DNA from: Prunus persica
Lineage: Eukaryota > Streptophyta > Magnoliopsida > Rosales > Rosaceae
Length of the DNA: 64,000 nucleotides
Assembly (NCBI RefSeq): GCF_000346465.2
Contig: NC_034012.1
Coordinates: forward strand, 3,063,134 to 3,127,133
Direction of reading: 5' to 3'
Under the pieces are notes generated by a model that was not told the origin of the DNA, ran no database searches, and saw only the letters and a program-made list of their open reading frames with translations. Position 1 is the stretch's first letter. The number at the start of each line of letters is the position of its first letter. Positions 49,087-61,676 of the stretch are shown one piece after another. The translations under genes and the position numbers were made by a program.

Positions 49087-49295
49087 TTAAGCTCTTGATC
49101 TACCACAACAACTAATGCTTCAAAACACAAGGCAATACTACACAACTATTCGTTTATGTGAAAGATAAACAATATTGCATTTTTCACACAATCATGGTTT
49201 CAGAATGACACTAGAAAAATTCATATTTACCAATGAATATTATTGTTAGATGCAAGTGATTCTACAATTAAAAATAAAAAAAAGAGTCACGTGAT
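49087..49295. repeat. Segment of about 205 bp duplicated at the D/E receptor junction
   Basis: Begins TAAGCTCTTGATCTACC and ends AAAGAGTCACGTGAT. It matches 36528-36732 in the same orientation with only about 10 differences. No inverted termini or A-rich tail were seen, so it looks like a copied donor segment rather than a transposon. Confidence 0.85.
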
Positions 49296-50055
49296 GAGAG
49301 ATAATGACCAGTCACAATGTATAATCGAAATATCTAAATTTGATAATAATGAGTTTAGCGTTTAGAAAACATAGGTCAATTAAAGTATAGAAAACAAGGA
49401 AAAGTGGCTAAGAATTGACAACAACCACATGATAAGGAAAATTCACATTCAACCAATAAGTATTTAGCAAGAAAAAGTAGTAAAGACATATTGTTGGAAT
49501 TTTGAGAGTACTTAGCAATTTCAATGAAGTTGATTTTGTCAAGTCATAGATTTTATTTCCTATTTGTTAATTTTCTTATGTTTTAAAAGATTATTAAAAC
49601 ATCAAAGTATGACTAATTTGTGTCACTTATTGAAATTATAGTGGTTTGTTTTTCTCTGTCTCTTAATAAAATTTGGATTTTATACATATATAACGGCATG
49701 ATTCAGAAGAGTTTTACCATCTATAATCATTTTATCAGTCAAATTTCGAGAATTTTCTCAACATTCACGCACCCCTGTCTTTTCAACTTTCATGGCTAAT
49801 GGTATATGTTGGAAAAATTGTATGATTCTTGTTGGCTGAAAAAATTTGGCAGAAGGAAAAAGAGGCAATAGAGATACAGAGACAGATTACTAACCGTTGA
49901 AAATAGAAAATAGAAAATAGAAAAATAAAAAAGGGAACTAGGAAAAGGAAAAGACAAAGGTTTGAGAATCGGGCAATTGACGACGTCGGCGGAAGACAGA
50001 AAGGGGCAAAGTCGTAATTGGAGGCAAAGACTAGGAAAGGGGCCCACCCCATTGG

Positions 50056-50058
<3 letters not shown>

Positions 50059-50095
<37 letters not shown>
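50059..50095. repeat. GA microsatellite in probable 5' UTR of the GSK3-like gene
   Basis: About 18 AG units some 260 bp upstream of the ATG, followed by CT-rich leader sequence. GA/CT tracts are common in plant core promoters and 5' UTRs. Confidence 0.92.
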
Positions 50096-50098
<3 letters not shown>

Positions 50099-50352
50099 AG
50101 CAAAAACTGAAAAAGAAGAGCTGGAATCACATGGGGGTTGTTGTTTGTCTAATTGTCTGTGGCAGTGACATCTAATTCTTCTCCATTCTTCATTCTTCTT
50201 CTTCCTCCTCTTCCTCTTCCTCATCCACCACCGCTCTGACTCCATCTCCACCATGACCTTCTCCTTCTTCCTCCCCCCAGCACTTGCAGTCTGATTCGCT
50301 CGTTCGTCTTCCTCTTTCCCTTTTTCTCCTTCTCTTTCTTGCCCATCTCAAC

Positions 50353-53300
50353 ATGGCTGACGATAAGGTAACTTTCTCGATAATTTTTTGGTTTTTGTTT
50401 GGTTGCCTAAGAAAGAAACTTTCTCAGCTTACTGCAGTTTGATTTCTCTTTCTTTGATCTGGGTTTTGTTATGAGCTAGATTTACTCTAGCTCTAGGGTT
50501 TGTTTGGGTTTGACGAGCAGTGATGTTTGCTTAGCTCCAGATTTTTACTCAGATCATAGTGATATTAGCTTGGTTAGGTTTGATTAAAGTCGGATGCTTT
50601 TGTGTAATTTGGGTTTGATTTGCAATTGATTTAATCTGCATCTCGCGTAGCTTATGAGCCAACCGATCTGTTTCTTTTCTGAAAAGAAAAAAGAAGAAAT
50701 TTGTGGATGTTCTTTTTGGGATTTAGTTTCATTTCATGAGGCATATTTGGGACTCAGAATGTACTTTGTATAGCCTTTATTTACTTTTATATTCTTTGCG
50801 TGGTCTGCGGTTGTGTATGGCTGGCTGCTAATCCGTGAATTCCACAGTAAATTTCATACACTTTATGGGAAATTTGTTTCTCTCAGGATCTAACTTGATG
50901 TGTTATGCAGGAAATTTCTGCACCTGTTGTAGACGGTAGTGATCCAACTGGCCACATCATCTCCACAACCATCGGAGGGAAAAATGGAGAACCAAAACAG
51001 GTTACCATTCTTGGAATTTGTTATTTTCACCCTGTTTCATTGTTAAGTATGCGTCTTGATTGAGTTGAAAGGTTAAAATATGATTATCAATATTCTGGAT
51101 CTAGATGTTTTTATACCTTACCAGGGTTAATTTTTCCTCTGTTGGGAAGTTGATGTGTTTGGCTATTATGCTTTTTGCAGACCATTAGTTACATGGCAGA
51201 GCGTGTCGTGGGAACTGGCTCTTTTGGAATTGTTTTCCAGGTATGTTAAATTATCATCTTCTTAGTTATTGCGTCCTGTACCAATTTATTTGTCATGTCT
51301 GATGCTGATAGTTCTTTTATCTCAGGCAAAATGCTTGGAAAGTGGTGAGACTGTGGCTATAAAGAAGGTTTTGCAGGACAGAAGATATAAGAACAGGGAA
51401 CTTCAATTGATGCGTGTGATGGACCATCCAAATGTGGTTTCTTTGAAGCATTGTTTCTTTTCCACAACGAGTAGAAATGAGCTATTTCTCAACCTGGTTA
51501 TGGAATATGTCCCAGAGACTATGTACCGGGTTTTGAAGCATTACAGCAATGCAAACCAGAGAATGCCACTAATCTATGTCAAACTTTACATGTACCAGGT
51601 AATGCATGATGCACCTTTCAGATGTTGCCTTGTCGCTTTATATTATTCATGGCATTAATCTGGTGATTTGTTCCAGATTTTTAGAGGGCTGGCCTATATA
51701 CACACCGTTCCTGGAGTTTGCCATAGAGATTTGAAGCCTCCAAATCTTTTGGTATCCTATTTACTTATTCTCTTACTTCGCAATTTATATAGTTATGAGG
51801 AGTTACAGACTCATACACATATCCATGTCTACAATTACCTCTGGTTTTCCAATGTCATTCTTGGCTTTCTACAGGTTGATCCTCTTACTCACCAGGTTAA
51901 GCTTTGTGATTTTGGAAGTGCAAAAGTGCTGGTATGTTCACTATCCTTCGGTGTTGAACATATTATTTCTGGACCCGCTTTCGAGTTCCGTTTCGGATAA
52001 TCTTTAGGACAGTGTATATGGAAGACATTGTTCTTGCTCCTGTGATTTCCTCCGCTGTCTTTGTTTTTTCTCTTTTTATGGAAAGGAAGTTTCTGTGCTA
52101 GTTGAAAAATCTTTTGGTTGTCTGTATATCAATCTTTCTATTATAGGGTTTCATGCACTCATCACAAATTTTCTTGTCTGAAGGTGAAAGGTGAAGCAAA
52201 CATATCTTACATATGTTCACGTTTCTATCGGGCTCCAGAACTTATATTTGGTGCCACGGATTATACAACCTCAATCGATATCTGGTCAGCTGGTTGTGTC
52301 CTAGCAGAGCTTCTTTTGGGCCAGGTTAGCAGTTCTCCATAGCATTCCAAGACGTTAGTGGATTATATTTGCACAAGTAATTTAGTCCCTACTATAGATG
52401 TTGCTCATATATATTCCATGGTTTTGCAGCCACTGTTTCCTGGGGAAAATGCTGTGGACCAGCTTGTTGAGATCATCAAGGTGCATAGTAATCATCAATT
52501 CTTGAATTTTGCAATTTGTATAATCATGAGTCAGCAACTAACAAAACAATCTGTCTTGTAGGTTCTTGGCACACCAACACGTGAAGAAATTCGTTGTATG
52601 AATCCAAACTATACTGATTTTAGGTTTCCACAGATAAAAGCACATCCTTGGCACAAGGTATTTGATCTGCTTCCTTCTTAATACGAATATTGCACAGGTC
52701 ACATTAGATAATCTATGGGGGCCTTGAGGCATTTTCTATTGGAGTTTGTGATAAAGATAGATGCTCTTGCTTTTGTTGAATTTCAATTGATCATTTAAAA
52801 CATACAGAAACTTTTACTGGATTTAAAAATTACAATTATTTTGTATCTTTAATGCGGTGGTGGTAGAGTCCTATTAACTTGGGTCCTTGATATAGGTTTT
52901 CCACAAAAGGATGCCTCCAGAAGCAATTGATTTGGCATCACGACTTCTGCAATACTCACCAAGTCTTCGTTGCACAGCTGTAAGTTCAATGCGTTTAATT
53001 TGATATGAATGTCATTATGTATTGTTTGAGGTTCCAGTCTTGTTCTATAATCGCTAATGAATCCTTTGTGTTATAGGTTGTCATTGATTTCTCGAAATTA
53101 GGGTATAAAGAATTTTTGTTTTCTTCGTGTATATGTTAGTTATATTGTGATGCTCAATACTCATGAGTTCAGTTTTGGTCACTACTGAGAAATGATTTTT
53201 CTGATGTCAAAAGTTTTCCTTTTAGTATCTTGTTTTGACATATGAAGTTCTTTCATATCTGTAGTGCCTCTCCTGTTTGACTAGGATTTACTGTTTTCTT

Positions 53301-53878
53301 TGCAGCTAGAAGCATGTGCACATCCTTTCTTTGATGAACTTCGTGAGCCCAATGCTCGCCTACCGAATGGTCGTCCGTTTCCACCTCTCTTTAATTTCAA
53401 ACAGGATGTATGTTGTTTTCCTCCAATTATTTATTTTTGGGGCCTGAATTACCTGTCCATAATTAGAAGAAACAAAAAAAACATGCGTTATATGAAAATG
53501 CACATGGGAGTATATCTCACTAGCTGTCAGTTATTATATATGGGCGCATCACTCCTAAGTTATAATCTACTGGGAATTACTTTTGTACAAAAAATAAAAC
53601 TCTGTTTTGAGGGGTGTTAGTTGGGTTGTCTTGGTAAAATGAATGATATTTAACTCATCCTACCTACATGGCCAATCTGAATATAAAGCTGGACACTCCA
53701 ATTTTCTTTCTTCAATTGTTTAATTTCTAAGATTTCATTATTTCAGCCAATTACTACCGGGACTAATCTATTGTTCTGACAGTTGTCCGGAGCCTCTCCA
53801 GAGCTAATCAATAGGTTGATACCTGAGCATGTGAAACGCCAGATGGGTCTAAATTTCTTGCATCCAGCCGGCACATAA
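50353..53878 (+). CDS. GSK3/shaggy-like kinase, clade II (BIN2-like), 379 aa
   Basis: Cytosolic/nuclear Ser/Thr kinase; clade II plant GSK3s are negative regulators of brassinosteroid signalling that phosphorylate BZR1/BES1. Exons: 50353-50367, 50911-51000, 51181-51240, 51326-51598, 51677-51751, 51875-51931, 52184-52324, 52430-52480, 52562-52657, 52896-52979, 53306-53407, 53783-53878. Every exon length is a multiple of three; total 380 codons with TAA. Features: [15 protein letters not shown] glycine loop, catalytic Lys68 (VAIKK), HRD with Asp164, [19 protein letters not shown] with the regulatory Tyr, and the TREE motif at 260-263 (site of the classic bin2-1 gain-of-function change). Length is one residue short of BIN2 (380). 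The N-terminus MADDKE fits BIN2, while the C-terminus [14 protein letters not shown] also resembles the zeta/iota paralogues, so no paralogue name is given. Oddity: HRDLKPPN instead of the usual HRDLKPQN. Confidence 0.95.
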
Positions 53879-55232
53879 ATGTGGAGAAGTTAATATGCAG
53901 AATCTATCTTCCAGTTGATGTGTGACACAAAGGTTTAGTATCTTTGTGGTTAAATCACCGTGTATTGAGGCCTAACGATCATCTTTTGTTGCTCTACCAA
54001 GAAGAGTGCAAATTGGGGCGGATGGATGGCTTCCCGTAATGTGTTATCTTCAGTTATTTCCTCCCTTATCCCTCACTTCTTCCCTCCTTTTTCCCGAAAT
54101 TCCTTTTTGTTCCTGTAAATGTTTGATAGTAATGATAGTCTGAGTTGGACCGGTAAGAAAGCTGCTAGAGAGGAAAAGCTAGGAAACTGGAAAAGTGTAT
54201 TTATATAGCTAGGAAAGAGGGCTCCTAATAGAATGTTGTTGGTTGCTGGATGGTTGTCGTTTTACTTAAATGTTGTTTCTTATTAGCCCTGGAGGTGGTT
54301 TGTGGTGGCTGGCTGACTCGAAATTACGGATGGATCCTGTTGCTTTACTGTTTGTGCAAACTTGAAAGTGTAATGCATTGTTCTCTGGTCTCTGGTTTAA
54401 TGTACTGCTCTCTACACCCTTCCCCCATCCCTACCTTTCGTGGTTTCTGTCATTTGTCTCGCTGCATTGTAGGTTCACTCTTCCTAATGGTGAATTTAAT
54501 GTCTGGAAGAATTATTTGCACTGCATGCTCAAATGAACTTGATGTTTTTCTGTCACCCTCGTCCATTTTGAGGGCTGTTATCATTTTCCAGCAATTTCCT
54601 TCCATTTGATGCGCCGCATGTGTTAATGGAATAAAATATTAAAATTGATAAAAGAAACGAAGTCGTTTCTGGAAAGAGTGAGCGGGTCCTTTGCGTGCAG
54701 AAAAGTCCAAAATATCGGCAGCGTTAAAGTTGGCGCCAGTAGCCATTTGAGAAATTTTTACATTATTTGTCTGCTCCAAAAGGGACATTGAGGTAATGAG
54801 TAAAGAGTGATTCCAAACGATAAGGTCTATAAGGTCCATGCGATCGAGTCAGTCGACAAATCTAACAATCAGAATTCAATCGCATTTACTAAAATCCTAC
54901 ACCCAACCACACAGAAGTCTCCACCATCTTAACCTGGCAGACAATCTCTGTCACTTCCCAAATCTCGAGTTGCCCTCCTGGTCTTACGATCTCCATTAAA
55001 CCAAAGCTTTCTTTTTATTTTATGATTAATTTATTCGTTTTCGAGGTAAAGAGTAAAGAGAGATTCCATTAACAAAGAAACAAAAGGAGAGAGAGAGAGA
55101 GGAGAAGTTGTGGAGTTGAATCAAAGTTTCAACACAATCTTGCCTCTCTGCAGTTTGCAGTAAAAAAGTTGCCCTAACAAGTTGTCTGCTTCGTGCTTTT
55201 GTTTTCCCTGTGGTCTCTTTTTCCAGTTGAAA
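53879..55232. other. Intergenic region, no gene found
   Basis: 3' UTR of the GSK3-like gene followed by the promoter and 5' UTR of the class II receptor kinase, with a GA-rich tract near 55086-55102. The 119-codon open frame at 54250-54609 shows no domain and lies in T-rich 3' flanking DNA. Confidence 0.65.
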
Positions 55233-58200
55233 ATGAGAAAGAAACATGTAAAGCTGCCTTTTGGGTTTTGCTTCTTCTACTTGATGTGTTTGCCATTGGC
55301 TACAGCCTCTGACAGTCTTCTCTCTCCCAAGGGTGTCAACTATGAAGGTCTGGCCCTTCAAGATTTAAAACCCAAAGTTCCATTTTCTACTTTTCTGTAT
55401 CATTTTGTGATGAAAAATATGAATGCTGTTGGTTGTTTTGCGTGGGTCAGTGGCTGCATTGATGTCAGTGAAGAGAGAGATGAAGGATGAGCTGCGAGTG
55501 ATGGAGGGATGGGACATAAACTCCGTTGATCCATGCACTTGGAACATGGTCGGTTGCTCCGTTGAGGGTTTTGTAATCTCCCTGTAAGTGTCCCTCATTC
55601 TCCATTAGCTTCTGTTTGTTTCGCGAGAAAGAGGTGCAGTTTTGCTGTTTGGAAATCAATGAAACAAAAAATATGTTTTCTTGGTATGTTGAAACTTGAA
55701 ACCAGAGTGTTTTTTCATTCTGTTCAAGTTATGAATTTTATGGAATCAGATAATTTTTTTTATTGGCATGCATGTCTAGCTGAGCTCGAACTGAAATTTT
55801 ATGTTATCGCTTTTGCTAGTGAAATGGCCAGCACGGGTTTATCGGGAATGCTTTCGCCGAGTATCGGGAACTTGAGTCACCTTCGTACACTGTAAGCCTC
55901 TTTCTTTGGGGGCATTCCTGAATATGGTTGATTGCCTGTCCAACTGTATTTTCTATTGTAAATCTGTTGAAACATGCTTCATGGCAATGTAGATTCGTTT
56001 TCAGATTGTGAACTTTTGGAACACTAGGATAAATCTATGCGTGTTAGGAGGCCTGATTGTAGGAGCTCATTATCTTTCTTTTCGTAACTAACTGTGTACA
56101 TGTAAAGGAATCTAAGCGTTTTTGCAGAATTTATGTTTATAGTTTCTACAATTGCAGGTTGTTACAAAACAATCAGTTATCTGGTCCTATCCCGATGGAG
56201 ATTGGGAAACTCTCAGAGCTTCAAACTCTTGACCTTTCGGGTAACCAGTTTTCTGGAAACATTCCAAGTTCTTTGGGGTTTCTGACTCACCTAAGTTACT
56301 TGTGAGTAGGGCTTACAATAGACAGGGCACTATTATTTCTATTGATTCTGGTTTCATTTTTCCTATAATGACTGGTTATTAGTGATATTTCTTTGTGTTT
56401 GAAACCTTTTCCATGCCAAGCATTTCAGGAGGCTTAGTAGAAATAAATTGGGCGGTCAAATTCCTAGACTTGTTGCCGATCTCACAGGTCTTTCATTCTT
56501 GTATGTGTTCTATCATTTCTAACTGTGTACTTTTATTTATGGATTGCTTGGAGCGATTCTAATTCTTTTTTAACTATTTTACACAGAGATTTGTCGTTTA
56601 ATAATCTCAGCGGCCCTACTCCAAAAATACAGGCAAAAGGCTACAGGTGAGACTATATGCAGAAAGAGATTTTGTTGAGAGAGTAAGAGTTTATTTCAGG
56701 AAATGAATGAGGGGGATGGTTATAAAACTCAACCAGTATGAGGTTTGTTTGAACAGCTTAAATTCTGCTGAGAGTTTACATGTTTCAATGCAGCGTTACA
56801 GGGAACAGCTTTCTTTGTAATCCTTCATCAGCAGACTCAGCACAAATCTGCTTTGGCGTCTTCAAACCAGTACATGGTAATTCAACGTCTGAAATTCAAA
56901 TTTGTATTGTGCAGTTCCTTAGATACGGTTACATGTTCATGAAAATTTATTTGCAGAGACAGGCTTGTCAAAGAAAGCCAGCGGTCACCACCGATGGGTG
57001 CTTTCTGTTGCTATAGGCATTAGTTGCACATTTGTCATTTCTGTGATGCTACTTGCTTTTTGGGTGCATTGGTACAGATCTCGTCTTCTCTTTACATCTT
57101 ATGGTACTTCCTGATCTATGCCAACTCAATTTATTGAGCATAATATATGATAATATATATTAATGAGATACCCTGATTCATATCTGCAGTGCAGCAAGAT
57201 TATGAATTTGATATTAGTCATCTGAAGCGGTTCACCTATCGGGAATTGCAAATTGCTACCAGCAATTTTAGTTCCAAAAACATCCTAGGACAAGGTGGAT
57301 ATGGCGTTGTTTATAGAGGATGTCTTCCAAATAGGACAATGGTGGCAGTTAAGAGGCTGAGAGATCCGAATTTCACTGGAGAAGTGCAGTTTCAAACTGA
57401 AGTTGAAATGATTGGCTTGGCTTTGCACAGAAACCTTTTACGTTTATATGGCTTTTGTATGACTCCGAATGAGAGGTTGCTTGTTTATCCTTTTATGCCA
57501 AATGGGAGTGTTGCTGACCGTTTGAGAGGTTTGTTTTCATTTTTTTTGCTTGCACGTGCAACTCACTCACTCTCTGATAATTCATTTTGTTGCTTGACTA
57601 ATGTTGGGTTTAGACGCAGCAGAATGATGTTATGTATCTACTGTCTCAATTGTGCTTTCTGTTAAAGAAAATCTCAATCCAATCGTTATCTTAGCTCAGA
57701 AATTGTTTCAGAAAATACTTATATTCTTCATAACATTAACATCTATATTCTTCGACTAGTAAGGCTTTGTAGATGTAATAACATTCAATTCATGGTTGGA
57801 TTTTTTTTCTCTGCATCTAATCAAAGTTATTTTATGCATTTGTATTCTTGTGAAATTTAAATGTATGTCTAAGTAGCTCATCTCTTTTATTTCTTTGCTA
57901 GTGGTTTCTCATGATTTGAGTCTTATCAACAGAGACCGGTCGAGAAAAACCATCATTGGATTGGAACAGAAGACTGTGTATAGCCCTTGGGGCTGCCCGA
58001 GGACTAGTATACTTGCATGAACAGTGTAATCCAAAAATTATTCACAGGGATGTCAAAGCGGCAAACATTTTACTTGACGAAAGTTATGAAGCTATAGTTG
58101 GGGACTTTGGTCTTGCTAAGCTTTTAGATCGGAGGGAATCACATGTCACTACTGCAGTGCGAGGCACTGTGGGACACATAGCACCAGAGTATCTTTCGAC

Positions 58201-58874
58201 CGGACAGTCTTCTGAAAAAACTGATGTTTTTGGATTTGGAATACTGCTTCTGGAACTCATAACCGGGCAAAAGGCATTAGATGCTGGAAATGGTCAAGTT
58301 CAGAAGGGAATGATTCTTGATTGGGTAAGTAGTTTGACATGTTTTCTGTGTCTATCGTATATAAAGTTGTCGGTCTCATTGTTCATGGACTATGTTGAGT
58401 AAAAAATTAGTGTCTTTCATCCATCCCGTAAATATCTAAGCTGCACAAAATTAGTTTTTATCCTTCATGGTTCTTATTTCTGCACTGTTTCTATTGTTGT
58501 CTCAGTTTTTTTTGTTTTTTTTATAAATGTTTACCAATTGTTGAATCTTGCAGGTTAGAACCCTACATGAGGAGAAGAGGTTGGAGGTGCTAGTAGACAG
58601 AGATCTTAAAGGATGTTTCGATGCAATAGAGCTGGAACAATGTGTCGAGTTGGCTCTACAATGTACTCAGTCAAGTCCCATCCTCCGGCCAAAGATGTCA
58701 GAGGTCTTGAAGATTTTGGAAGGCTTAGTTGGGCAATCAGGACATACAGAGGCATCACAAGGAGGAAACAACATTTTTGACGCCAGGGCTTGTGATTTCT
58801 CCAGGAATTGCAGTGATGTGCATCAAGAATCTTCTTTCATCATTGAAGCTATGGAGCTTTCGGGACCTCGCTGA
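55233..58874 (+). CDS. Class II LRR receptor-like kinase (At5g45780-like), 625 aa
   Basis: Plasma-membrane receptor kinase of the LRR-II (SERK/NIK) type. Exons: 55233-55347, 55451-55583, 55820-55891, 56158-56301, 56429-56500, 56587-56646, 56794-56876, 56957-57103, 57190-57528, 57933-58324, 58554-58874; 626 codons with TGA. Signal peptide in the first 27 or so residues; N-cap ALMSVKREM and [11 protein letters not shown]; about five LRRs on 72/144/72-nt exons, as is typical of this class; membrane helix near 241-265 ([21 protein letters not shown]). Kinase: [32 protein letters not shown] (RD type, Asp about 428), [27 protein letters not shown]. The C-terminus ends AMELSGPR, as in SERK-family kinases. 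The closest remembered relative is Arabidopsis At5g45780; a role as co-receptor is plausible from class alone. It is unrelated in subclass to the array on its left. Start: first ATG before the signal peptide. Confidence 0.93.
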
Positions 58875-61676
58875 CAGGAAAATATCAAATTGCACCATCA
58901 AAGTATTAACTGTAAATGATTTTGGCATTTTGTTGAGAGTTACTAAGTTACTAATTATAGAGTTGTTTTTTTTTTTTTTTGGGGTCAAGATTATAGAGTT
59001 GTTTCCTAATCAAAACAAGTGACTAGAATGATGGCACAATAGACACTAGACAGCACATTGAAATGAGATTGAGCATCCACTTTACCAATGATTGAGATCC
59101 TTTGGGACAAGAATCTATTCCCTTTTGTAACTTGTACCACAAAAGACTGGTTGGCACAGCACATGCTAATGCCAAATTGCCAGTCTTGGTTTCATTCTCA
59201 AGTTCTTAGTCTTTGTTCTTAATTAAGCTGCTAAGTGTACAACCTTATTTGGCGGGTGAGTGCCTGTAGGACCAGCCTTTTCTCAACGTCCTCTGTGGGT
59301 CGAGGTATATACGTGTTGCATTTACACAGGTTTCGTTTTCATCTGCAGAATTTCCATGGCCTTAGTCAACATGTACAGTGCATTGAAGGAATTTCCTGGA
59401 TTTGAATTGTTGAGGTTGTAGCATTTTTTGTGGTGCAGACAGATTTGACTGAGTAATTTATGCAATTATTAAAGGGGTCTTTCGTTTTATTATCTTAATC
59501 AGATATTCTTCTTCAGAAATTTAATTCTGCCATTGTGTCTGAAGGGCAAATGGCATTATTGCATTTTGACCACAAACTCTTCCATTCATTTTGTCCACAT
59601 CTTCTGCATCTCCCTCCGAAAATAGAATTGTTTCAAGGATCTGATGGATAAAATGCAAATATACATTAAATTGAGGATCTAAGAGCATCACAATGATGGT
59701 CTCTATTTCTTAGCTACAATTTAGCTAAAAATAAGAAAATTATTTTAGGAGCTCTCTAAAAAATTTCAACTCTAACTATACTCTCTAATTTAAAGAGTCA
59801 TAAATGCTATAACTCTTTTGATTGGTCCATCTCTATTAAAAAATAAAATAAAAAATAGTTAGTATTAAATAAAGGTTTGAAATACTCATTAAATAAAACA
59901 ACATTAAATTATAGGGAGCAACTAAGAGTCCTTTCTCTCTCATCAGATTTAGGAGCTCCTAGAGGACTCCCTAGTTTAGGAGGTCGATAGAGAGCATAAT
60001 TGGAGTTGTATTTTTATGATTCCTCTCTAAAATTTGTCTAATGAGGTAGTTTAAGGAATCTATTGTAGATGCTCTAACCCAGTTAAAATCTTTATTCAAA
60101 TTCCATATTGATAAAGTAAAAAAGTAGTAGGATCCTCTGTTTATAAACATGGAAGCCTGAAACCATGTTGTTTTGGGTATACTTCACTTGCACCAAGAAA
60201 AGCCCTCTCTCCTAAAGATCAACTCCCCCCTATCACACCAACTTAAATTAAAATATCTAAAGTTTTGACCTCAAAGACCCCCAGATATATACAAATTAGA
60301 AGAGAGAAGTGGTTCTCCGTTGAAGTGAAGTCACCTTACCCAATTGGCTAATCAACTTTGAGCAAATTATGAGTCTGCATAAATCCTCACCAGTCTGCAT
60401 CTCATAGGTTACTTACAAGCGTTTACTTGGGTCAATATCCACTAGCTACAAACCAATTGATAACATTTGAAGCAAATTCATTGTATAATAAGATGGGATG
60501 ATGAATATAAGAATCGAACTCTTAATATAAAATATAAAAAATAAGGTATTCTACCACTAAAACAAGACGGATTGGAGTATCAACATGTTTTTGTCAATGG
60601 GGCGGTGCACCTATTCAGGCTTTTTTCTAAATCCAAACCGGCAAGAGTCTGATTTCTTCATAACTTAGGAACTAAAAAATAAAATAAAAAATGATATGGC
60701 AAATAGCCCTTGGCCAATAGGAAGAGACAGACAGCGAACCTAACATATTGCGACCTTGTAAACCCCTCCTCTGGCTCCTCATGTCGCGGCACAAACACTC
60801 CAACGCACAAAATGCCACTCACAAACCACAAAGTTACCCATTCAAAACGTAAGCCAAAGGCCACAATCTCTGCCAAATGGATTTCTTTCCAAATAAATAA
60901 ATAAATGTAACCCCAACTGGCAAATCAAAAAGCTTTAATTCCCTTCATCTGCAGCTTACATAAAAAAAGGAAAAAATCTCTGCACTTGCACACAGATAAT
61001 AATTAGCAGATAGCGATTCATCCAATCCACTTCAAGCCCTTGTCTTCTTCTTCACAGCATACACACTGCCCCATTTAATAGTTTAATACTCTTGAACCCC
61101 TTATTTGCTTTGTTCCCTCGACCTTTCTATATTCTTTCAACTATTTTTTTGGCTCCATTCTTCACCAACCTCATACTCTTTCCTGTGTATACATTATATA
61201 ATAAGGTTAAGATTAACAACCCAATTCCTAGAAAATGAAATCACACAGTTGGTGTAGTTGATATTGGATAAAACCCAGATCTGAAATTCCTTATGTTTTA
61301 GTATCTCAGGATTAAAGCTCCAATTTTGCAGCTCCTTTCCTGGAATTGAACTGGTCTGTGCGGAAGAAAAGGTTTGGTTTTTAGCTGTTGAGTTTCTTTT
61401 CTTATTAGCTTTTATTTATTTATCGATTGTTTGATGATTGGAGATTACCATATAGACACTCTTGGAGTGGTTCATTCGTTCGTTTAGTCACTTTCAGTTT
61501 CATCACATTGCGTATGCTTTAGAAAGATAAGAACGTTGGTTCTCCAATTGGGTTTGTGCGTCAACTGTTAGAGTTGGTCTGTTGTGGAATTTTAGAATTG
61601 GGTGTATAGTGTATATTATTGCTGGGTGTTTGTGAAAGTTGGAATCTTTGGAGGTTGGAAACCTTTTTGTTTGGCA
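58875..61676. other. Intergenic region, no gene found
   Basis: About 2.8 kb with the receptor kinase 3' UTR, a MITE at 59683-60074, a minus-strand SINE-like B-box near 60518-60532 (complement AGAGTTCGATTCTT) with A-box-like TTTTAGTGGTAGAATACC to its right, and the 5' flank/5' UTR of the RING-CH gene. No protein-like frame found. Confidence 0.65.
59683..60074. mobile_element. GAGCATC-type MITE
   Basis: Left end GAGCATCACAAT (59683) and right end ATTGTAGATGCTC (to 60074) are inverted copies apart from one inserted base. TAA flanks both ends (59680-59682, 60075-60077). 392 bp, AT-rich, with an internal inverted CTCTAAA/TTTAGGAG theme and no transposase. Similar GAGCATC(T)CCAA-ended elements are common in plant genomes. 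A 3-bp target would suit PIF/Harbinger, but the superfamily is not certain. Confidence 0.72.

Larger units (their letters stand above)
47171..50352. other. Intergenic region, no gene found
   Basis: Between the receptor array and the GSK3-like gene. Contents: a GGTGAT-type low-complexity tract (about 47370-47530), AT-rich DNA, a segment at 49087-49295 duplicated at the D/E junction, and a GA microsatellite in the probable 5' UTR. A minus-strand proline-rich open frame at 47341-47562 is only the complement of the low-complexity tract. A weak B-box-like TACGAGTTCGAATTTG near 48389 may be an old SINE. Confidence 0.65.

Noticed and set aside
49783..50254. Two overlapping minus-strand open frames with long Ser-Leu runs
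   Set aside because: They are the translation of the GA/CT microsatellite and CT-rich leader of the GSK3-like gene.
54250..54609. Plus-strand 119-codon open frame after the GSK3-like gene
   Set aside because: T-rich 3' flanking DNA giving a Leu/Cys/Phe-rich sequence; no family resemblance and no supporting splice pattern.
60480..60570. tRNA gene on the minus strand
   Set aside because: A- and B-box-like words are present but the cloverleaf cannot be formed around them; at most an old SINE, and no target duplication was found.
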